DNA of 34,090 bases from Treponema sp. GTDB taxonomy: Bacteria; Spirochaetota; Spirochaetia; Treponematales; Treponemataceae. The notes below the pieces were generated by a model, which made no database searches, was not told the origin of the DNA, and saw nothing but the letters and a program-made list of their open reading frames with translations. The position numbers and the translations under genes are program-made. Location: the NCBI GenBank assembly GCA_017395545.1, contig JAFPUF010000017.1, positions 1 through 34,090 of the forward strand, in the 5' to 3' direction. Position 1 is the first letter of the stretch, and each line of letters opens with the position of its first letter. Of this stretch, positions 14,895-22,521 are shown piece by piece.

Positions 14895-16244
14895 TTACTC
14901 GCACGCCATCATTCCGACTCTGTAATCTTCGTCAAACTGCTGAAGGTCAAATTCTGCATAATTCTGATTCACACGGACAGTAAATTCGGGAATATCATTC
15001 TCCCCTGCTTTTTTTTCTTTTTCGTCAGGATTCTGCACGGCTTCTTTCTCCATCATCTCAAGAATTCCGGCTTTAATTTTGTACCTGATTACATTTTTCA
15101 CAGCCCTGTCAAGTTCTTCAGAAAAAGCGGAATCTTCAGACGCCTTTTTTAAAAGATTCTGCGCAACATTCCAGAATTTTTTCTCAGAGAGCATAATGAC
15201 ATCCACCCCGGACTCTATCGCCCTGACTGCAGCAACCTCCGGCGGAAAACCGTTCTTTGAAAGTGCGCCCATAAAAATATCATCAGAGATCACAAGGCCA
15301 TTAAAACCATATTTTTCTTTTATTATTTTTCTGATCCAGAATTCAGAGAAGCAGGCCGGCATCGAAGTCTCTTCATTATTCTCTCCGTTTTCTTCCTGAA
15401 AAATCGCATGGCTCATCAGAACTGCGCTTGAAGAAGGCAGGATTTCTTCAAAAGGACGGAAATATTTCTCACTTTCAGAAGCTTTCCATATAATTTTAGG
15501 GAGGCCGATATGAGGATCCGCATTCGAATTTCCGGGGAAATGTTTCAGAACCGTAGAAATTCCGTTTTTTTCATAAGATTCAACAAGAATTTTTCCATAT
15601 GACAGAACTTTATCGAGTTCTCCGAAACTTCTGGTGTCAAGAAATTCTTTATTTTCGGCTGTCTCCACCTCAACGACAGGAGCAAGGTTCATATGGAAGC
15701 CGAGATTTTTCATCTGCCTTGCCTGTGAAGAATAAAGTTCTCCCGCTTTATCAGCAGAAAGAAGCTCAGCGACATTTTTTTGTGAAGGCAGAAGACTTGT
15801 GAGGGAGCGCAGCCGGTTCACATAGCCGCCTTCCTGATCGACAGCCACAAAAGGAGGAGGATTCCGTGCGTCAATATAAAAACCACGGATTGACTTTATG
15901 TATCCGTAAGTCTCAAGAGGATCTTTCGAAATGTTATACGAAAAAAGGAGAACTCCGCCCGGGACAACAGGAGTTTCATCATCATTTTTTTCAACTGAAT
16001 GGTATTTCTGCTTTCCTTCGACATTGACAAGAAAAATCTGAGAGACTTTCGCAGAGTCTGAAAGAGAGGAGACATATTCTGAAATAGCGTTTTCTTTTGC
16101 TTCTGTAATTTTCTGTTCTCTCTGAAGTGCAATTTCTTCCGGACTCATTTTTTTAGAGCAGGCAGAAAGAAGAAAAAATACTGCCAGAAAAATACAGAAA
16201 ATTTCCGCGGTTAGAACATTATACTTTAAGGAATTTTGATTCAT
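14895..16244 (-). CDS. lipoprotein glycoside hydrolase family 3 (NagZ-like beta-N-acetylhexosaminidase)
   Basis: GH3 NagZ-type enzymes cut N-acetylglucosamine from peptidoglycan fragments or chitin sugars. From ATG at 16244 there are 449 residues: a lipoprotein signal peptide ending LLSAC (Cys about 29), a GH3 domain with DQEGGYVNRL, NLAPVVEV, KHFPGNSNADPH and nucleophile motif VISDDIFMG. The family usually has KHFPGHGD before the D-x-H acid-base pair; here the following His is replaced by Asn, but D-P-H remains. An in-frame ATG at 16283 adds 13 residues; TAAAAT ending seven bases before 16244 favours the later start. The lipid anchor puts it in the periplasm or on the cell surface, unlike cytosolic E. 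coli NagZ. Confidence 0.88.
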   Translation of the reverse strand: MNQNSLKYNVLTAEIFCIFLAVFFLLSACSKKMSPEEIALQREQKITEAKENAISEYVSSLSDSAKVSQIFLVNVEGKQKYHSVEKNDDETPVVPGGVLLFSYNISKDPLETYGYIKSIRGFYIDARNPPPFVAVDQEGGYVNRLRSLTSLLPSQKNVAELLSADKAGELYSSQARQMKNLGFHMNLAPVVEVETAENKEFLDTRSFGELDKVLSYGKILVESYEKNGISTVLKHFPGNSNADPHIGLPKIIWKASESEKYFRPFEEILPSSSAVLMSHAIFQEENGENNEETSMPACFSEFWIRKIIKEKYGFNGLVISDDIFMGALSKNGFPPEVAAVRAIESGVDVIMLSEKKFWNVAQNLLKKASEDSAFSEELDRAVKNVIRYKIKAGILEMMEKEAVQNPDEKEKKAGENDIPEFTVRVNQNYAEFDLQQFDEDYRVGMMACE

Positions 16245-16251
16245 GTTCGTT

Positions 16252-16257
16252 ATTTTA
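16252..16257 (-). promoter_or_regulatory. -10 box of GH3 gene, leaderless arrangement
   Basis: TAAAAT on the minus strand is followed by seven bases (AACGAAC) then the ATG at 16244. No Shine-Dalgarno site is present. A TGGAAA hexamer 17 bases upstream (16275-16280) is a weak -35. Confidence 0.45.
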
Positions 16258-16407
16258 ATGAAGAATTTACTAAATTTCCACACAAGAATTTACTGAATTT
16301 CAAGAGTCACAGAGGCTGATTTTTCAATTTACAAATTATCCCGGCACTTCCCAAATTTCCTAAAATCTGATTTAATTTATCCGATAATCAAGATATGGAG
16401 CATCCTG

Positions 16408-17001
16408 ATGGCTAATTCTTATGAAAAACCAGACTTCTGGTCACGAAAAGCTTTTTCTGAAGGCTACCCCGCCCGTTCGGTCTACAAACTTCAGGAAATC
16501 GATCAGAAATTCGGTATGATTAAGATGAATTACAAAGTCCTCGATTTGGGTGCAGCCCCTGGAAGCTGGACAACTTTCCTTCTCCGCCAAATGGAAGGCA
16601 GCGGCAAGGTCGTTTCGTGCGATTTGAACCCTCTTTCCAAAGACGTAAAAGGCGAAAATCTTGTCTTTATTCAGGGCGACCTGCAGCAGAAAGAGATTTT
16701 TGACAAAATCAAAGCCGAAGGACCTTTTGACCTCGTCGTTTGTGACGCAGCTCCGCTTACCACTGGAAACAAAGTCGTTGATACGACCCGCTCTTCGGGA
16801 CTGGTAAAAATGGCAATTTGGTATGCGGAAACAATGCTCAAAACCGGGGGAAATTTTGCCGTTAAGATTTTCCAGAACGGAAATCAGCAGGAACTGCTCA
16901 AAAAAATGCGTGAAGTTTTCACGAGCGCAAAAGGATTCAAGCCGCAGGCGTGCCGCTCCGAGTCTTTTGAAACATACTTGATTGGGTTGGGTAAAAAGTA
17001 A
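16408..17001 (+). CDS. rlmE: 23S rRNA (uridine-2'-O)-methyltransferase RlmE
   Basis: RlmE (FtsJ/RrmJ) methylates the 2'-O of a uridine in the A-loop of 23S rRNA using S-adenosylmethionine. The 197 residues are of family length. The K-D-K-E tetrad is visible: K in RSVYKLQEID, D in VVCDAAP, K in NFAVKIFQN and E in SESFETYLIG, with the SAM motif LDLGAAPGSW. GGAG lies eight bases before the ATG. The stop codon overlaps the ATG of the next gene (TAATG), so it is coupled to the LysM/M23 peptidase. In the -10 region GATAAT is the best candidate. Confidence 0.95.
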   Translation: MANSYEKPDFWSRKAFSEGYPARSVYKLQEIDQKFGMIKMNYKVLDLGAAPGSWTTFLLRQMEGSGKVVSCDLNPLSKDVKGENLVFIQGDLQQKEIFDKIKAEGPFDLVVCDAAPLTTGNKVVDTTRSSGLVKMAIWYAETMLKTGGNFAVKIFQNGNQQELLKKMREVFTSAKGFKPQACRSESFETYLIGLGKK

Positions 17002-18002
17002 TGAAAAAAGTATTACGGACTTTAAAACATAAAGTCAGCGGAAAACAGATTAAAAGTGCAGTTCAGTGTTTTTCCGTCACATTCGGGGTTTGCGCACTCG
17101 TTCTCACAGGCACTTTAGTTTTTGCAAATCACTCAAAAAATGTAGAAAATGGACAGGGCGGCTTTGAAAGTCCAACGATTCCTGTCACTGAAGAAGTTCT
17201 CGACTCAATTTCAGATAATTCAGGCAGCACAGGTTCTGCAGAAACTGTCGCTTACGACGATTCTTACAATCTCTCATATTTTTCTTACAGAATCCGCTCA
17301 GGAGACATGATCGGAAAAATTGCCGAAGCTTTTGACATCACATCAGATACAATCATCTCCGTAAACAATGTCAAGAATTCACGCACAATCCGACCGAACG
17401 AATATCTTAAAATTCCAACTATGCCTGGAATTCTTTACACTGTAAAAAAAGACGGCGAAACAGCTGAAACAATCGCAGAAAAATACAAGGTTGAGGCTGC
17501 AAAATGCGCCGGCGTAAACAAAATCGCCATTACGACATCCCTCGCAGCCGGACAGACAATTTTCGTTCCGGACGCAGAACTCGACTGGGTCACCCGTCAG
17601 GAAATCAACGGCGACCTGTTCAGAAAACCAATCCGCGCACGCTGGTACCGCTCATCAAGATTCGGCTGGAGACCAAGCCCGTTCACAGGAGTACGTTCTT
17701 ATCATTCAGGAATCGATATGGCATGTCCGATGGGAACCAACATCTATGCGGCTCTCCCTGGAAAAGTAACTGCTACAGGCTACAATGCGACATACGGAAA
17801 CTATGTGATTATCGCACATCACTCAGGCTATAAAACGCTTTACGGACACATGAGCGCGATTCTCTGCCACAGCGGTCAGTATGTCACTCAGGACTCCAGA
17901 ATCGGCAAGGTCGGCAGCACAGGAATGAGCACAGGCCCTCACCTTCACTTCACGGTCTTCAAGAACAACAAGCAGGTCAATCCGGAAAATCTCTGGAACT
18001 AA
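17001..18002 (+). CDS. LysM and M23 (LytM-type) cell-wall peptidase
   Basis: The protein is a predicted periplasmic murein endopeptidase or a regulator of amidases. The 333 residues begin with a membrane anchor or uncleaved signal (about 20-42, FGVCALVLTGTLVFA), followed by two LysM peptidoglycan-binding repeats (about 93-135, SYRIRSGDMIGKIAEAF; and 140-187, YTVKKDGETAETIAEKY) and a C-terminal M23 domain. Zinc ligands are present: HSGID and GPHLHF, with the second His in the LYGHMS segment, so it may be active. It is coupled to rlmE by a 1-base overlap and followed by a terminator. Confidence 0.93.
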   Translation: MKKVLRTLKHKVSGKQIKSAVQCFSVTFGVCALVLTGTLVFANHSKNVENGQGGFESPTIPVTEEVLDSISDNSGSTGSAETVAYDDSYNLSYFSYRIRSGDMIGKIAEAFDITSDTIISVNNVKNSRTIRPNEYLKIPTMPGILYTVKKDGETAETIAEKYKVEAAKCAGVNKIAITTSLAAGQTIFVPDAELDWVTRQEINGDLFRKPIRARWYRSSRFGWRPSPFTGVRSYHSGIDMACPMGTNIYAALPGKVTATGYNATYGNYVIIAHHSGYKTLYGHMSAILCHSGQYVTQDSRIGKVGSTGMSTGPHLHFTVFKNNKQVNPENLWN

Positions 18003-18024
18003 AAAAATCATTCAGATTTGAGTC

Positions 18025-18058
18025 TGTCCCGCACTTATAAGGTGCTGGACATTTTTTT
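18025..18058 (+). terminator. intrinsic terminator after M23 peptidase
   Basis: Arms GTCC-C-GCAC and GTGC-T-GGAC (18025-18033 and about 18042-18050) enclose a short loop and are followed by an A and seven T residues. Confidence 0.8.
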
Positions 18059-18081
18059 GTCTTTCGATTTGTCTTCCGCAA

Positions 18082-18110
18082 TTCTCACGTTTTTGGTTTT
18101 ATGCTATAAT
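18082..18110 (+). promoter_or_regulatory. promoter of DUF1015 gene, leaderless arrangement
   Basis: TTCTCA (18082-18087), 17 bases, then TATAAT (18105-18110) with an extended TGC before it. Eight bases (CTTTCATT) separate it from the ATG at 18119, and there is no Shine-Dalgarno sequence. Confidence 0.65.
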
Positions 18111-18118
18111 CTTTCATT

Positions 18119-19438
18119 ATGAAAACTTTTGAAAACTACGGCGTGCAGATTCCAGAAATCCTGCTGCCAGAAACTATTGATTTGAAATCATGGTCAGTAA
18201 TCGCATGTGACCAGTACACTCAGGACAAAGATTATTGGGCAAGAGCTAAAGAAGCGGCCGGCTCAAATCCTTCAAGCCTCAATCTGATTTTCCCGGAAGT
18301 TTACCTCAACGACGGTGACGGGGAAGCTCGCATCAAAAAAATCCACGAAACGATGAAGAGCTACATTGATTCCGGCATTTTCAACGGTGAAGAAGAGTGT
18401 ATTTACATCGAACGAAAGACTGAGTACGGTCGAACTCGAAAAGGACTCGTGCTCGCTGTTGATTTGGAAAAATACGAGTGGAAGCCGGGCAGCAAGGCTT
18501 TGATTCGTGCGACAGAGGCAACAGTTCCTGAGCGAATCCCTCCACGAATGAAAATCCGAAGCGGAGCACCTGTAGAGCTTCCTCACATCATGCTTCTTGC
18601 AAACGATGCGAAAGACCTCCTCGTAGGCGGGGCTGGCACACTTGCAAAAAAGAACAGCCCGATTTATGACGGTGACTTAATGCTGAACTCAGGCCACATC
18701 ACAGGCTGGAAGGTAGCGGGAAGTGAGGCAGAGAGCCTTTTAGAGAACGCCCTTTCATCTTTGGCAAAGGCAGGCACGGACTCAGACGGAAACTGCTTTC
18801 TCTTCGCTGTCGGTGACGGAAATCACTCTCTGGCTACAGCAAAAGCCGTGTGGGATGAGCACAAAAAAACACTTTCTGGTGATGATTTGAAAACTTCCCC
18901 GGTTCGATACGCACTGGTCGAGGTCGTGAACATTTACGATGAAGGCCTCACTTTCGAGCCTATTCACCGTGTAATCTTCAATCAGGATGCAGGAAGCCTG
19001 ATTCTCTTTACGCAAGAAAAACTCGGTGGCGAAATTAAGAATTTTGACAGCGAAAAAGAACTTGAGGATTTCGTGGCAGATAAAAACGCAAAAGGTGCAA
19101 GGTACGGCTTTATCACAACAATCGCAGGAAAAGAAAAACTCTGCGTCCTTGAAACCAAAATCACAGATCTGGCAATCGCAGCGTTGCAGCCGGTTCTAGA
19201 TGAATATCTCGACAAAAAATCAAAAGACAAAAAGAACGACATCGATTACATTCACGGAACAGAAGATGTAGTGAAACTCGGCCACAAAGAAAACGCCCTT
19301 TCAATCCTTCTTCCGCCAATCGCAAAAGATTCCTTCTTCCAGACAATCGCAAGCCGAGGCGTTCTCCCAAGAAAGTCATTCTCAATGGGTGAAGCCAGCG
19401 AAAAGCGATTCTATGTCGAAGCCCGCAAATTGTTTTAA
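18119..19438 (+). CDS. DUF1015 family protein of unknown function
   Basis: The 439-residue cytosolic protein has the DUF1015 layout: SVIACDQYT near the start, YIERKT, LIRATEATVPERIPPRMKIR (about 127-146), FAVGDGNHSLATAKAVWD, and the end KDSFFQTIASRGVLPRKSF. The function of this family is not established, and no cofactor motif is visible. It is alone on its transcript, with a -10 box eight bases before the ATG. Its TAA overlaps the stop of the convergent ABC ATPase gene in the sequence TTAA. Confidence 0.9.
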   Translation: MKTFENYGVQIPEILLPETIDLKSWSVIACDQYTQDKDYWARAKEAAGSNPSSLNLIFPEVYLNDGDGEARIKKIHETMKSYIDSGIFNGEEECIYIERKTEYGRTRKGLVLAVDLEKYEWKPGSKALIRATEATVPERIPPRMKIRSGAPVELPHIMLLANDAKDLLVGGAGTLAKKNSPIYDGDLMLNSGHITGWKVAGSEAESLLENALSSLAKAGTDSDGNCFLFAVGDGNHSLATAKAVWDEHKKTLSGDDLKTSPVRYALVEVVNIYDEGLTFEPIHRVIFNQDAGSLILFTQEKLGGEIKNFDSEKELEDFVADKNAKGARYGFITTIAGKEKLCVLETKITDLAIAALQPVLDEYLDKKSKDKKNDIDYIHGTEDVVKLGHKENALSILLPPIAKDSFFQTIASRGVLPRKSFSMGEASEKRFYVEARKLF

Positions 19439-20232
19439 TTTAACATAACATTGTCATTGTTGACTTTGATTTTTTTGAACAGCTCTACGATGGAATCCAT
19501 TGTGAGCTGTTTTTTTTCTTCGCCGGAAATATCGCTGATGATTTCGCCTTTATTCATCATAATCAGGCGGTTCCCGTAATCGAGGGCGTGCTGCATGTTG
19601 TGAGTGACCATCATTACGGTGAGGTTGTATTCATGTGCGAATCGACGGGTCAGTTCCATTATGATTGCGGCGTTCGTCGGGTCGAGGGCGGCCGTGTGCT
19701 CGTCGAGGAGAAGCAGGCTCGGCTTACTCATAACTGCCATCAAAAGCGTGAGAGCCTGCCTCTGCCCGCCCGAAAAAAGCTCCACATTGTCACCGAGGCG
19801 GTTTTCAAGCCCCATGTTAAGAACACGAAGCTGCTCCCGGAAGAATTCCCTCATCTTGTTGTTGAGCGAAATCTTAAAGCCTTTGAAGCCTTTTTTGTAG
19901 CAAATCATCATATTGTCTTCGAGCGACATTTTGCCGGCCGTTCCCAGAAGAGGATTCTGGAAAATGCGACCGATGTACCTTGCTCTTTTGAATTCAGCGT
20001 CGCTAGTGATATTTTTTTGAACGCCGTTCTCGTCCGTGAGCAGGATTGTGCCTGTGTTCGGTTTGAGTGTTCCTGCGATGACATTGTAAAGCGTAGATTT
20101 TCCCGCACCGTTCGAACCGATTACAGTGATAAAATCGCCTTTTTTGATGTTGAGGTTTATGTTTTTGAGAACCTTCTTTTCGTCAGGAGTATTCGCATTG
20201 AATGTGATTGAAATGTTATTTAAGTTCAGCAT
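19435..20232 (-). CDS. ABC importer ATPase, partner of adjacent permease
   Basis: The protein powers an ABC importer. The 265 residues show Walker A GSNGAGKST (about 38-46), a Q-loop in RIFQNPLL, signature FSGGQRQALTLLMA, Walker B SLLLLDEHTAALD and H-loop MMVTHNMQHALD. The sequence falls near ATPases of the uncharacterised ABC systems of the TrpXYZ/LivG type. It starts 14 bases after the permease gene, so they are one operon. Its stop overlaps the end of the DUF1015 gene on the other strand. The substrate is unknown; the usual binding protein is not in the window. Confidence 0.88.
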   Translation of the reverse strand: MLNLNNISITFNANTPDEKKVLKNINLNIKKGDFITVIGSNGAGKSTLYNVIAGTLKPNTGTILLTDENGVQKNITSDAEFKRARYIGRIFQNPLLGTAGKMSLEDNMMICYKKGFKGFKISLNNKMREFFREQLRVLNMGLENRLGDNVELFSGGQRQALTLLMAVMSKPSLLLLDEHTAALDPTNAAIIMELTRRFAHEYNLTVMMVTHNMQHALDYGNRLIMMNKGEIISDISGEEKKQLTMDSIVELFKKIKVNNDNVMLN

Positions 20233-20246
20233 GTTTTAATTCCTTT

Positions 20247-21164
20247 TCAGTTTTCCGGCCTCTTCAAATGTTCCTTGAACCAGCCCACGATATCCGCTTT
20301 GCTTACTACGAGGCAGAGAATAATCATGAGGCCCGTTACGAGTTTGAGGTCGTTTGCGTTCATTCCGATGTTGTAGCCGTATCTTCGTGCGATGAACATG
20401 AGCGCACGGTAGATGATAGAGCCTAAAATCACACGGAATGTCTGCCAGCCGATTTTGTTTGAGTGAATCACGAATTCGCCGAGCATAAGGGATGCAAGTC
20501 CTGAGACCACGACACCGCTACCGCTTCCGACATCGGCAAAACCTGAGTACATCGCAAAAAGCGCACCCGAGAGAGCCGCCAGTCCGTCACCGAAGCAGAT
20601 TCCCACCCCACGAACAATCCGAGGGTCAACGCCCTGTGAGATTACCATCTGAGGATTGCTTCCGAGCGCTCCCATTGTGAGACCAAAATCTGTTGAGAAG
20701 AACAAATCCAAAATCACGAGCAGAATACCGACGAAAATCACGAGAAAGGCGACGATTCCCCAGTCTGGTGAAATTGCCGGGAAACTTGCTTTCATAAACT
20801 GCTTGATTGAAGAGAAAATTGTTGGAATCTTGAGGAAGGAGACATTCGCCTGATTCGACATGACACGCAGATTGACCGAATAAAGCATTGTCATCATCAA
20901 GATACCCGCAAGCAGATCCGGAATCCGGAGTCTGGTGTAAATAACTGTCGTACAAAGACCTGCAAGAAGACCCGCCACAAAAACAATCAAAAGAGCTGCG
21001 GCTGGCGTTATGCCATGCGTGATGCATGCCGCAAGAACGCACGCTCCAAGCGGAAAGGATCCGTCAACCGTCATATCACAAAAATTGAGGACGCGGAAGG
21101 TCATAAACACGCCCAAAACCATAATTCCAAAAATCAAACCTTCTATAAGAATACCCTGAATCAT
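20247..21164 (-). CDS. ABC importer permease, BPD_transp_2 (LivH-like/TrpY-like)
   Basis: It is a polytopic inner-membrane permease. The 305 residues have about eight to nine hydrophobic segments and features of the branched-chain-amino-acid permease type: RVLNFCDMTVDGSFPLG near residue 25-41, GLLAGLCTTVIYTRLRIPDLLAGI, and the coupling region MGALGSNPQMVISQGVDPR. Such permeases in systems with a TrpX-type binding protein have been tied to aromatic amino acids, but this is inference. The start ATG has no ribosome site; TAGAAT ends seven bases upstream. The next gene is the ATPase. Confidence 0.87.
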   Translation of the reverse strand: MIQGILIEGLIFGIMVLGVFMTFRVLNFCDMTVDGSFPLGACVLAACITHGITPAAALLIVFVAGLLAGLCTTVIYTRLRIPDLLAGILMMTMLYSVNLRVMSNQANVSFLKIPTIFSSIKQFMKASFPAISPDWGIVAFLVIFVGILLVILDLFFSTDFGLTMGALGSNPQMVISQGVDPRIVRGVGICFGDGLAALSGALFAMYSGFADVGSGSGVVVSGLASLMLGEFVIHSNKIGWQTFRVILGSIIYRALMFIARRYGYNIGMNANDLKLVTGLMIILCLVVSKADIVGWFKEHLKRPEN

Positions 21165-21171
21165 ACAGACG

Positions 21172-21200
21172 ATTCTACTGATAATAACAGGAATTTACAA
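21172..21200 (-). promoter_or_regulatory. promoter of ABC permease–ATPase operon, leaderless arrangement
   Basis: On the minus strand TTGTAA (21195-21200), 17 bases, then TAGAAT (21172-21177); seven bases (CGTCTGT) follow before the ATG at 21164. There is no Shine-Dalgarno site. Confidence 0.5.
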
Positions 21201-21238
21201 TCAGCAGAGAAAGCACTTAAGCGCAGTCACGGCGCCCT

Positions 21239-21267
21239 TTAACAAGACTCAAATTATCTGTTATAAT
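21239..21267 (+). promoter_or_regulatory. promoter of pentapeptide-repeat gene, leaderless arrangement
   Basis: TTAACA (21239-21244), 17 bases, then TATAAT (21262-21267), extended by TGT. Seven bases (CAGAAAT) lie between it and the ATG at 21275. This is the clearest promoter of the leaderless group in the window. Confidence 0.75.
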
Positions 21268-21274
21268 CAGAAAT

Positions 21275-21961
21275 ATGTTCTCGTACAAAAAATGTTCCCA
21301 CGAAGGATGCTCTCATTTTGCACTTTCAGACTTCGATTCAGACGGAAATATAATTGAAGGCGGAAAATTCTGCTATGCACACATCGAAAACAAAGATGAG
21401 CATATTCAGAAAGTTTACGACTATATCAGAAATCACGACAAAATCATCGGCCTTAATGCAAGCGGCATCACTTTTACGAACATTGACGTCACGAACAAGG
21501 GTTTTTACGGCTGTAATTTCTCTCACAGTCTTTTCGCAGGGCTCAATTCCAAAGGAATCCGGGTACGCATGTCAATTTTTGATTTTGCGACTTTCAGCGA
21601 CTCAAATTTTCTCGAATGCAACTCACACTTTTCTTCGTATGCAGGCGCAAAGTTCAGCCATGTTAACCTTACGGGAAGCGACCTGGTTCAGGATAATTTC
21701 TGCGGACTTTCTTCATTTCAGTCATCTTTTGACGATTCAGATTTATATTCATCATACTTTATCAATGCGAAACTGATAGACACGTCTTTCCGAAACTGCA
21801 ACATCAAGGAAACGGTTTTCTACGAAATCACACAGCAGAACGTAAGTTTCCGACAGTCAAACACAAACGCTGCAATTTTTGACAAGCGTGGAAGCGCTCT
21901 CTTCACGGGTCTTGAAGAACTCAATGTTCCCCGCGGAGTCCAGAAAGGACCGGTCCTATGA
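21275..21961 (+). CDS. pentapeptide-repeat protein with N-terminal Cys/His cluster
   Basis: The 228 residues hold about 20 pentapeptide units (about 60-200), for example FSHSLFAGL, ATFSDSNFLECN, AKFSHVNLTGSDL and AKLIDTSFRNCN. These would fold into a right-handed beta-helix, a shape that can mimic DNA or bind proteins. Before it is a Cys/His segment, C7-x4-C12, H14, C33-x2-H36 (CSHEGCSH and FCYAH), which may bind zinc. No signal peptide is seen, so it is cytosolic. It is in an operon with a metallo-beta-lactamase-fold gene through an ATGA overlap. Function is unknown; gyrase protection is known for some relatives only. Confidence 0.88.
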   Translation: MFSYKKCSHEGCSHFALSDFDSDGNIIEGGKFCYAHIENKDEHIQKVYDYIRNHDKIIGLNASGITFTNIDVTNKGFYGCNFSHSLFAGLNSKGIRVRMSIFDFATFSDSNFLECNSHFSSYAGAKFSHVNLTGSDLVQDNFCGLSSFQSSFDDSDLYSSYFINAKLIDTSFRNCNIKETVFYEITQQNVSFRQSNTNAAIFDKRGSALFTGLEELNVPRGVQKGPVL

Positions 21962-22521
21962 AAATATATCTTCACCTCGATTTCGAAAAACTCACAAACT
22001 GCTATCTCGTAGTCAACGAAGAAACAAAAAAAGCGCTTATTATCGACCCATGCAAAATCTCAAACACGCTGATAAAGCAGATTGAAGAAGGCGGGTACGA
22101 TCTGACCGCAGTTTTTATCACTCATAAGCACGAAAATCACTACAGGGGACTCAAAACCCTCAAAAAGATTTACGATTTTTCAGTTTATGCCGCAGACAAT
22201 GACCTTTCCACTGACAAAAACATTTTAAAAGGCGAAGGCGTAAAAAGCATCGGCGGTCTCAACGTTGAGTATTTTTCTCTTCCAGGTCACAGTTCTGACT
22301 CAATGGTTTACAAAATCGAAAACGCGATTTTTACCGGAGACGTAATCTTTGCAGGAAAAATAGGTTCAAGTTCCTGCTCATACACAAGCAAATATCTGGC
22401 AAAAGGAATCAAGTCAAAAATCTTCTCGCTGAACGACGGGACCGTAATCATGCCGGGTCACGGCCCCATAACGACAGTTGGAGCCGAAAAACAATACAAT
22501 CTGGATTTGAGTTCTATTTAG
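21958..22521 (+). CDS. metallo-beta-lactamase-fold hydrolase with altered metal motif
   Basis: The 187 residues have the MBL fold of the glyoxalase II-like group: NCYLVVNEETKKALIIDP at the start, then the metal sequence THKHENHYRG (55-64), LPGHSSDSM (H111), FTGDVIFAGKIG (D128) and MPGHGP (H168). The usual motif is HxHxDH; here the Asp is Asn60, so one of the two metal sites may be weaker. It overlaps the pentapeptide gene (ATGA) and lacks its own strong ribosome site. Its last eight bases overlap the convergent cyclase gene. Substrate is unknown; glutathione or persulphide thioesters are family examples. Confidence 0.88.
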   Translation: MKIYLHLDFEKLTNCYLVVNEETKKALIIDPCKISNTLIKQIEEGGYDLTAVFITHKHENHYRGLKTLKKIYDFSVYAADNDLSTDKNILKGEGVKSIGGLNVEYFSLPGHSSDSMVYKIENAIFTGDVIFAGKIGSSSCSYTSKYLAKGIKSKIFSLNDGTVIMPGHGPITTVGAEKQYNLDLSSI

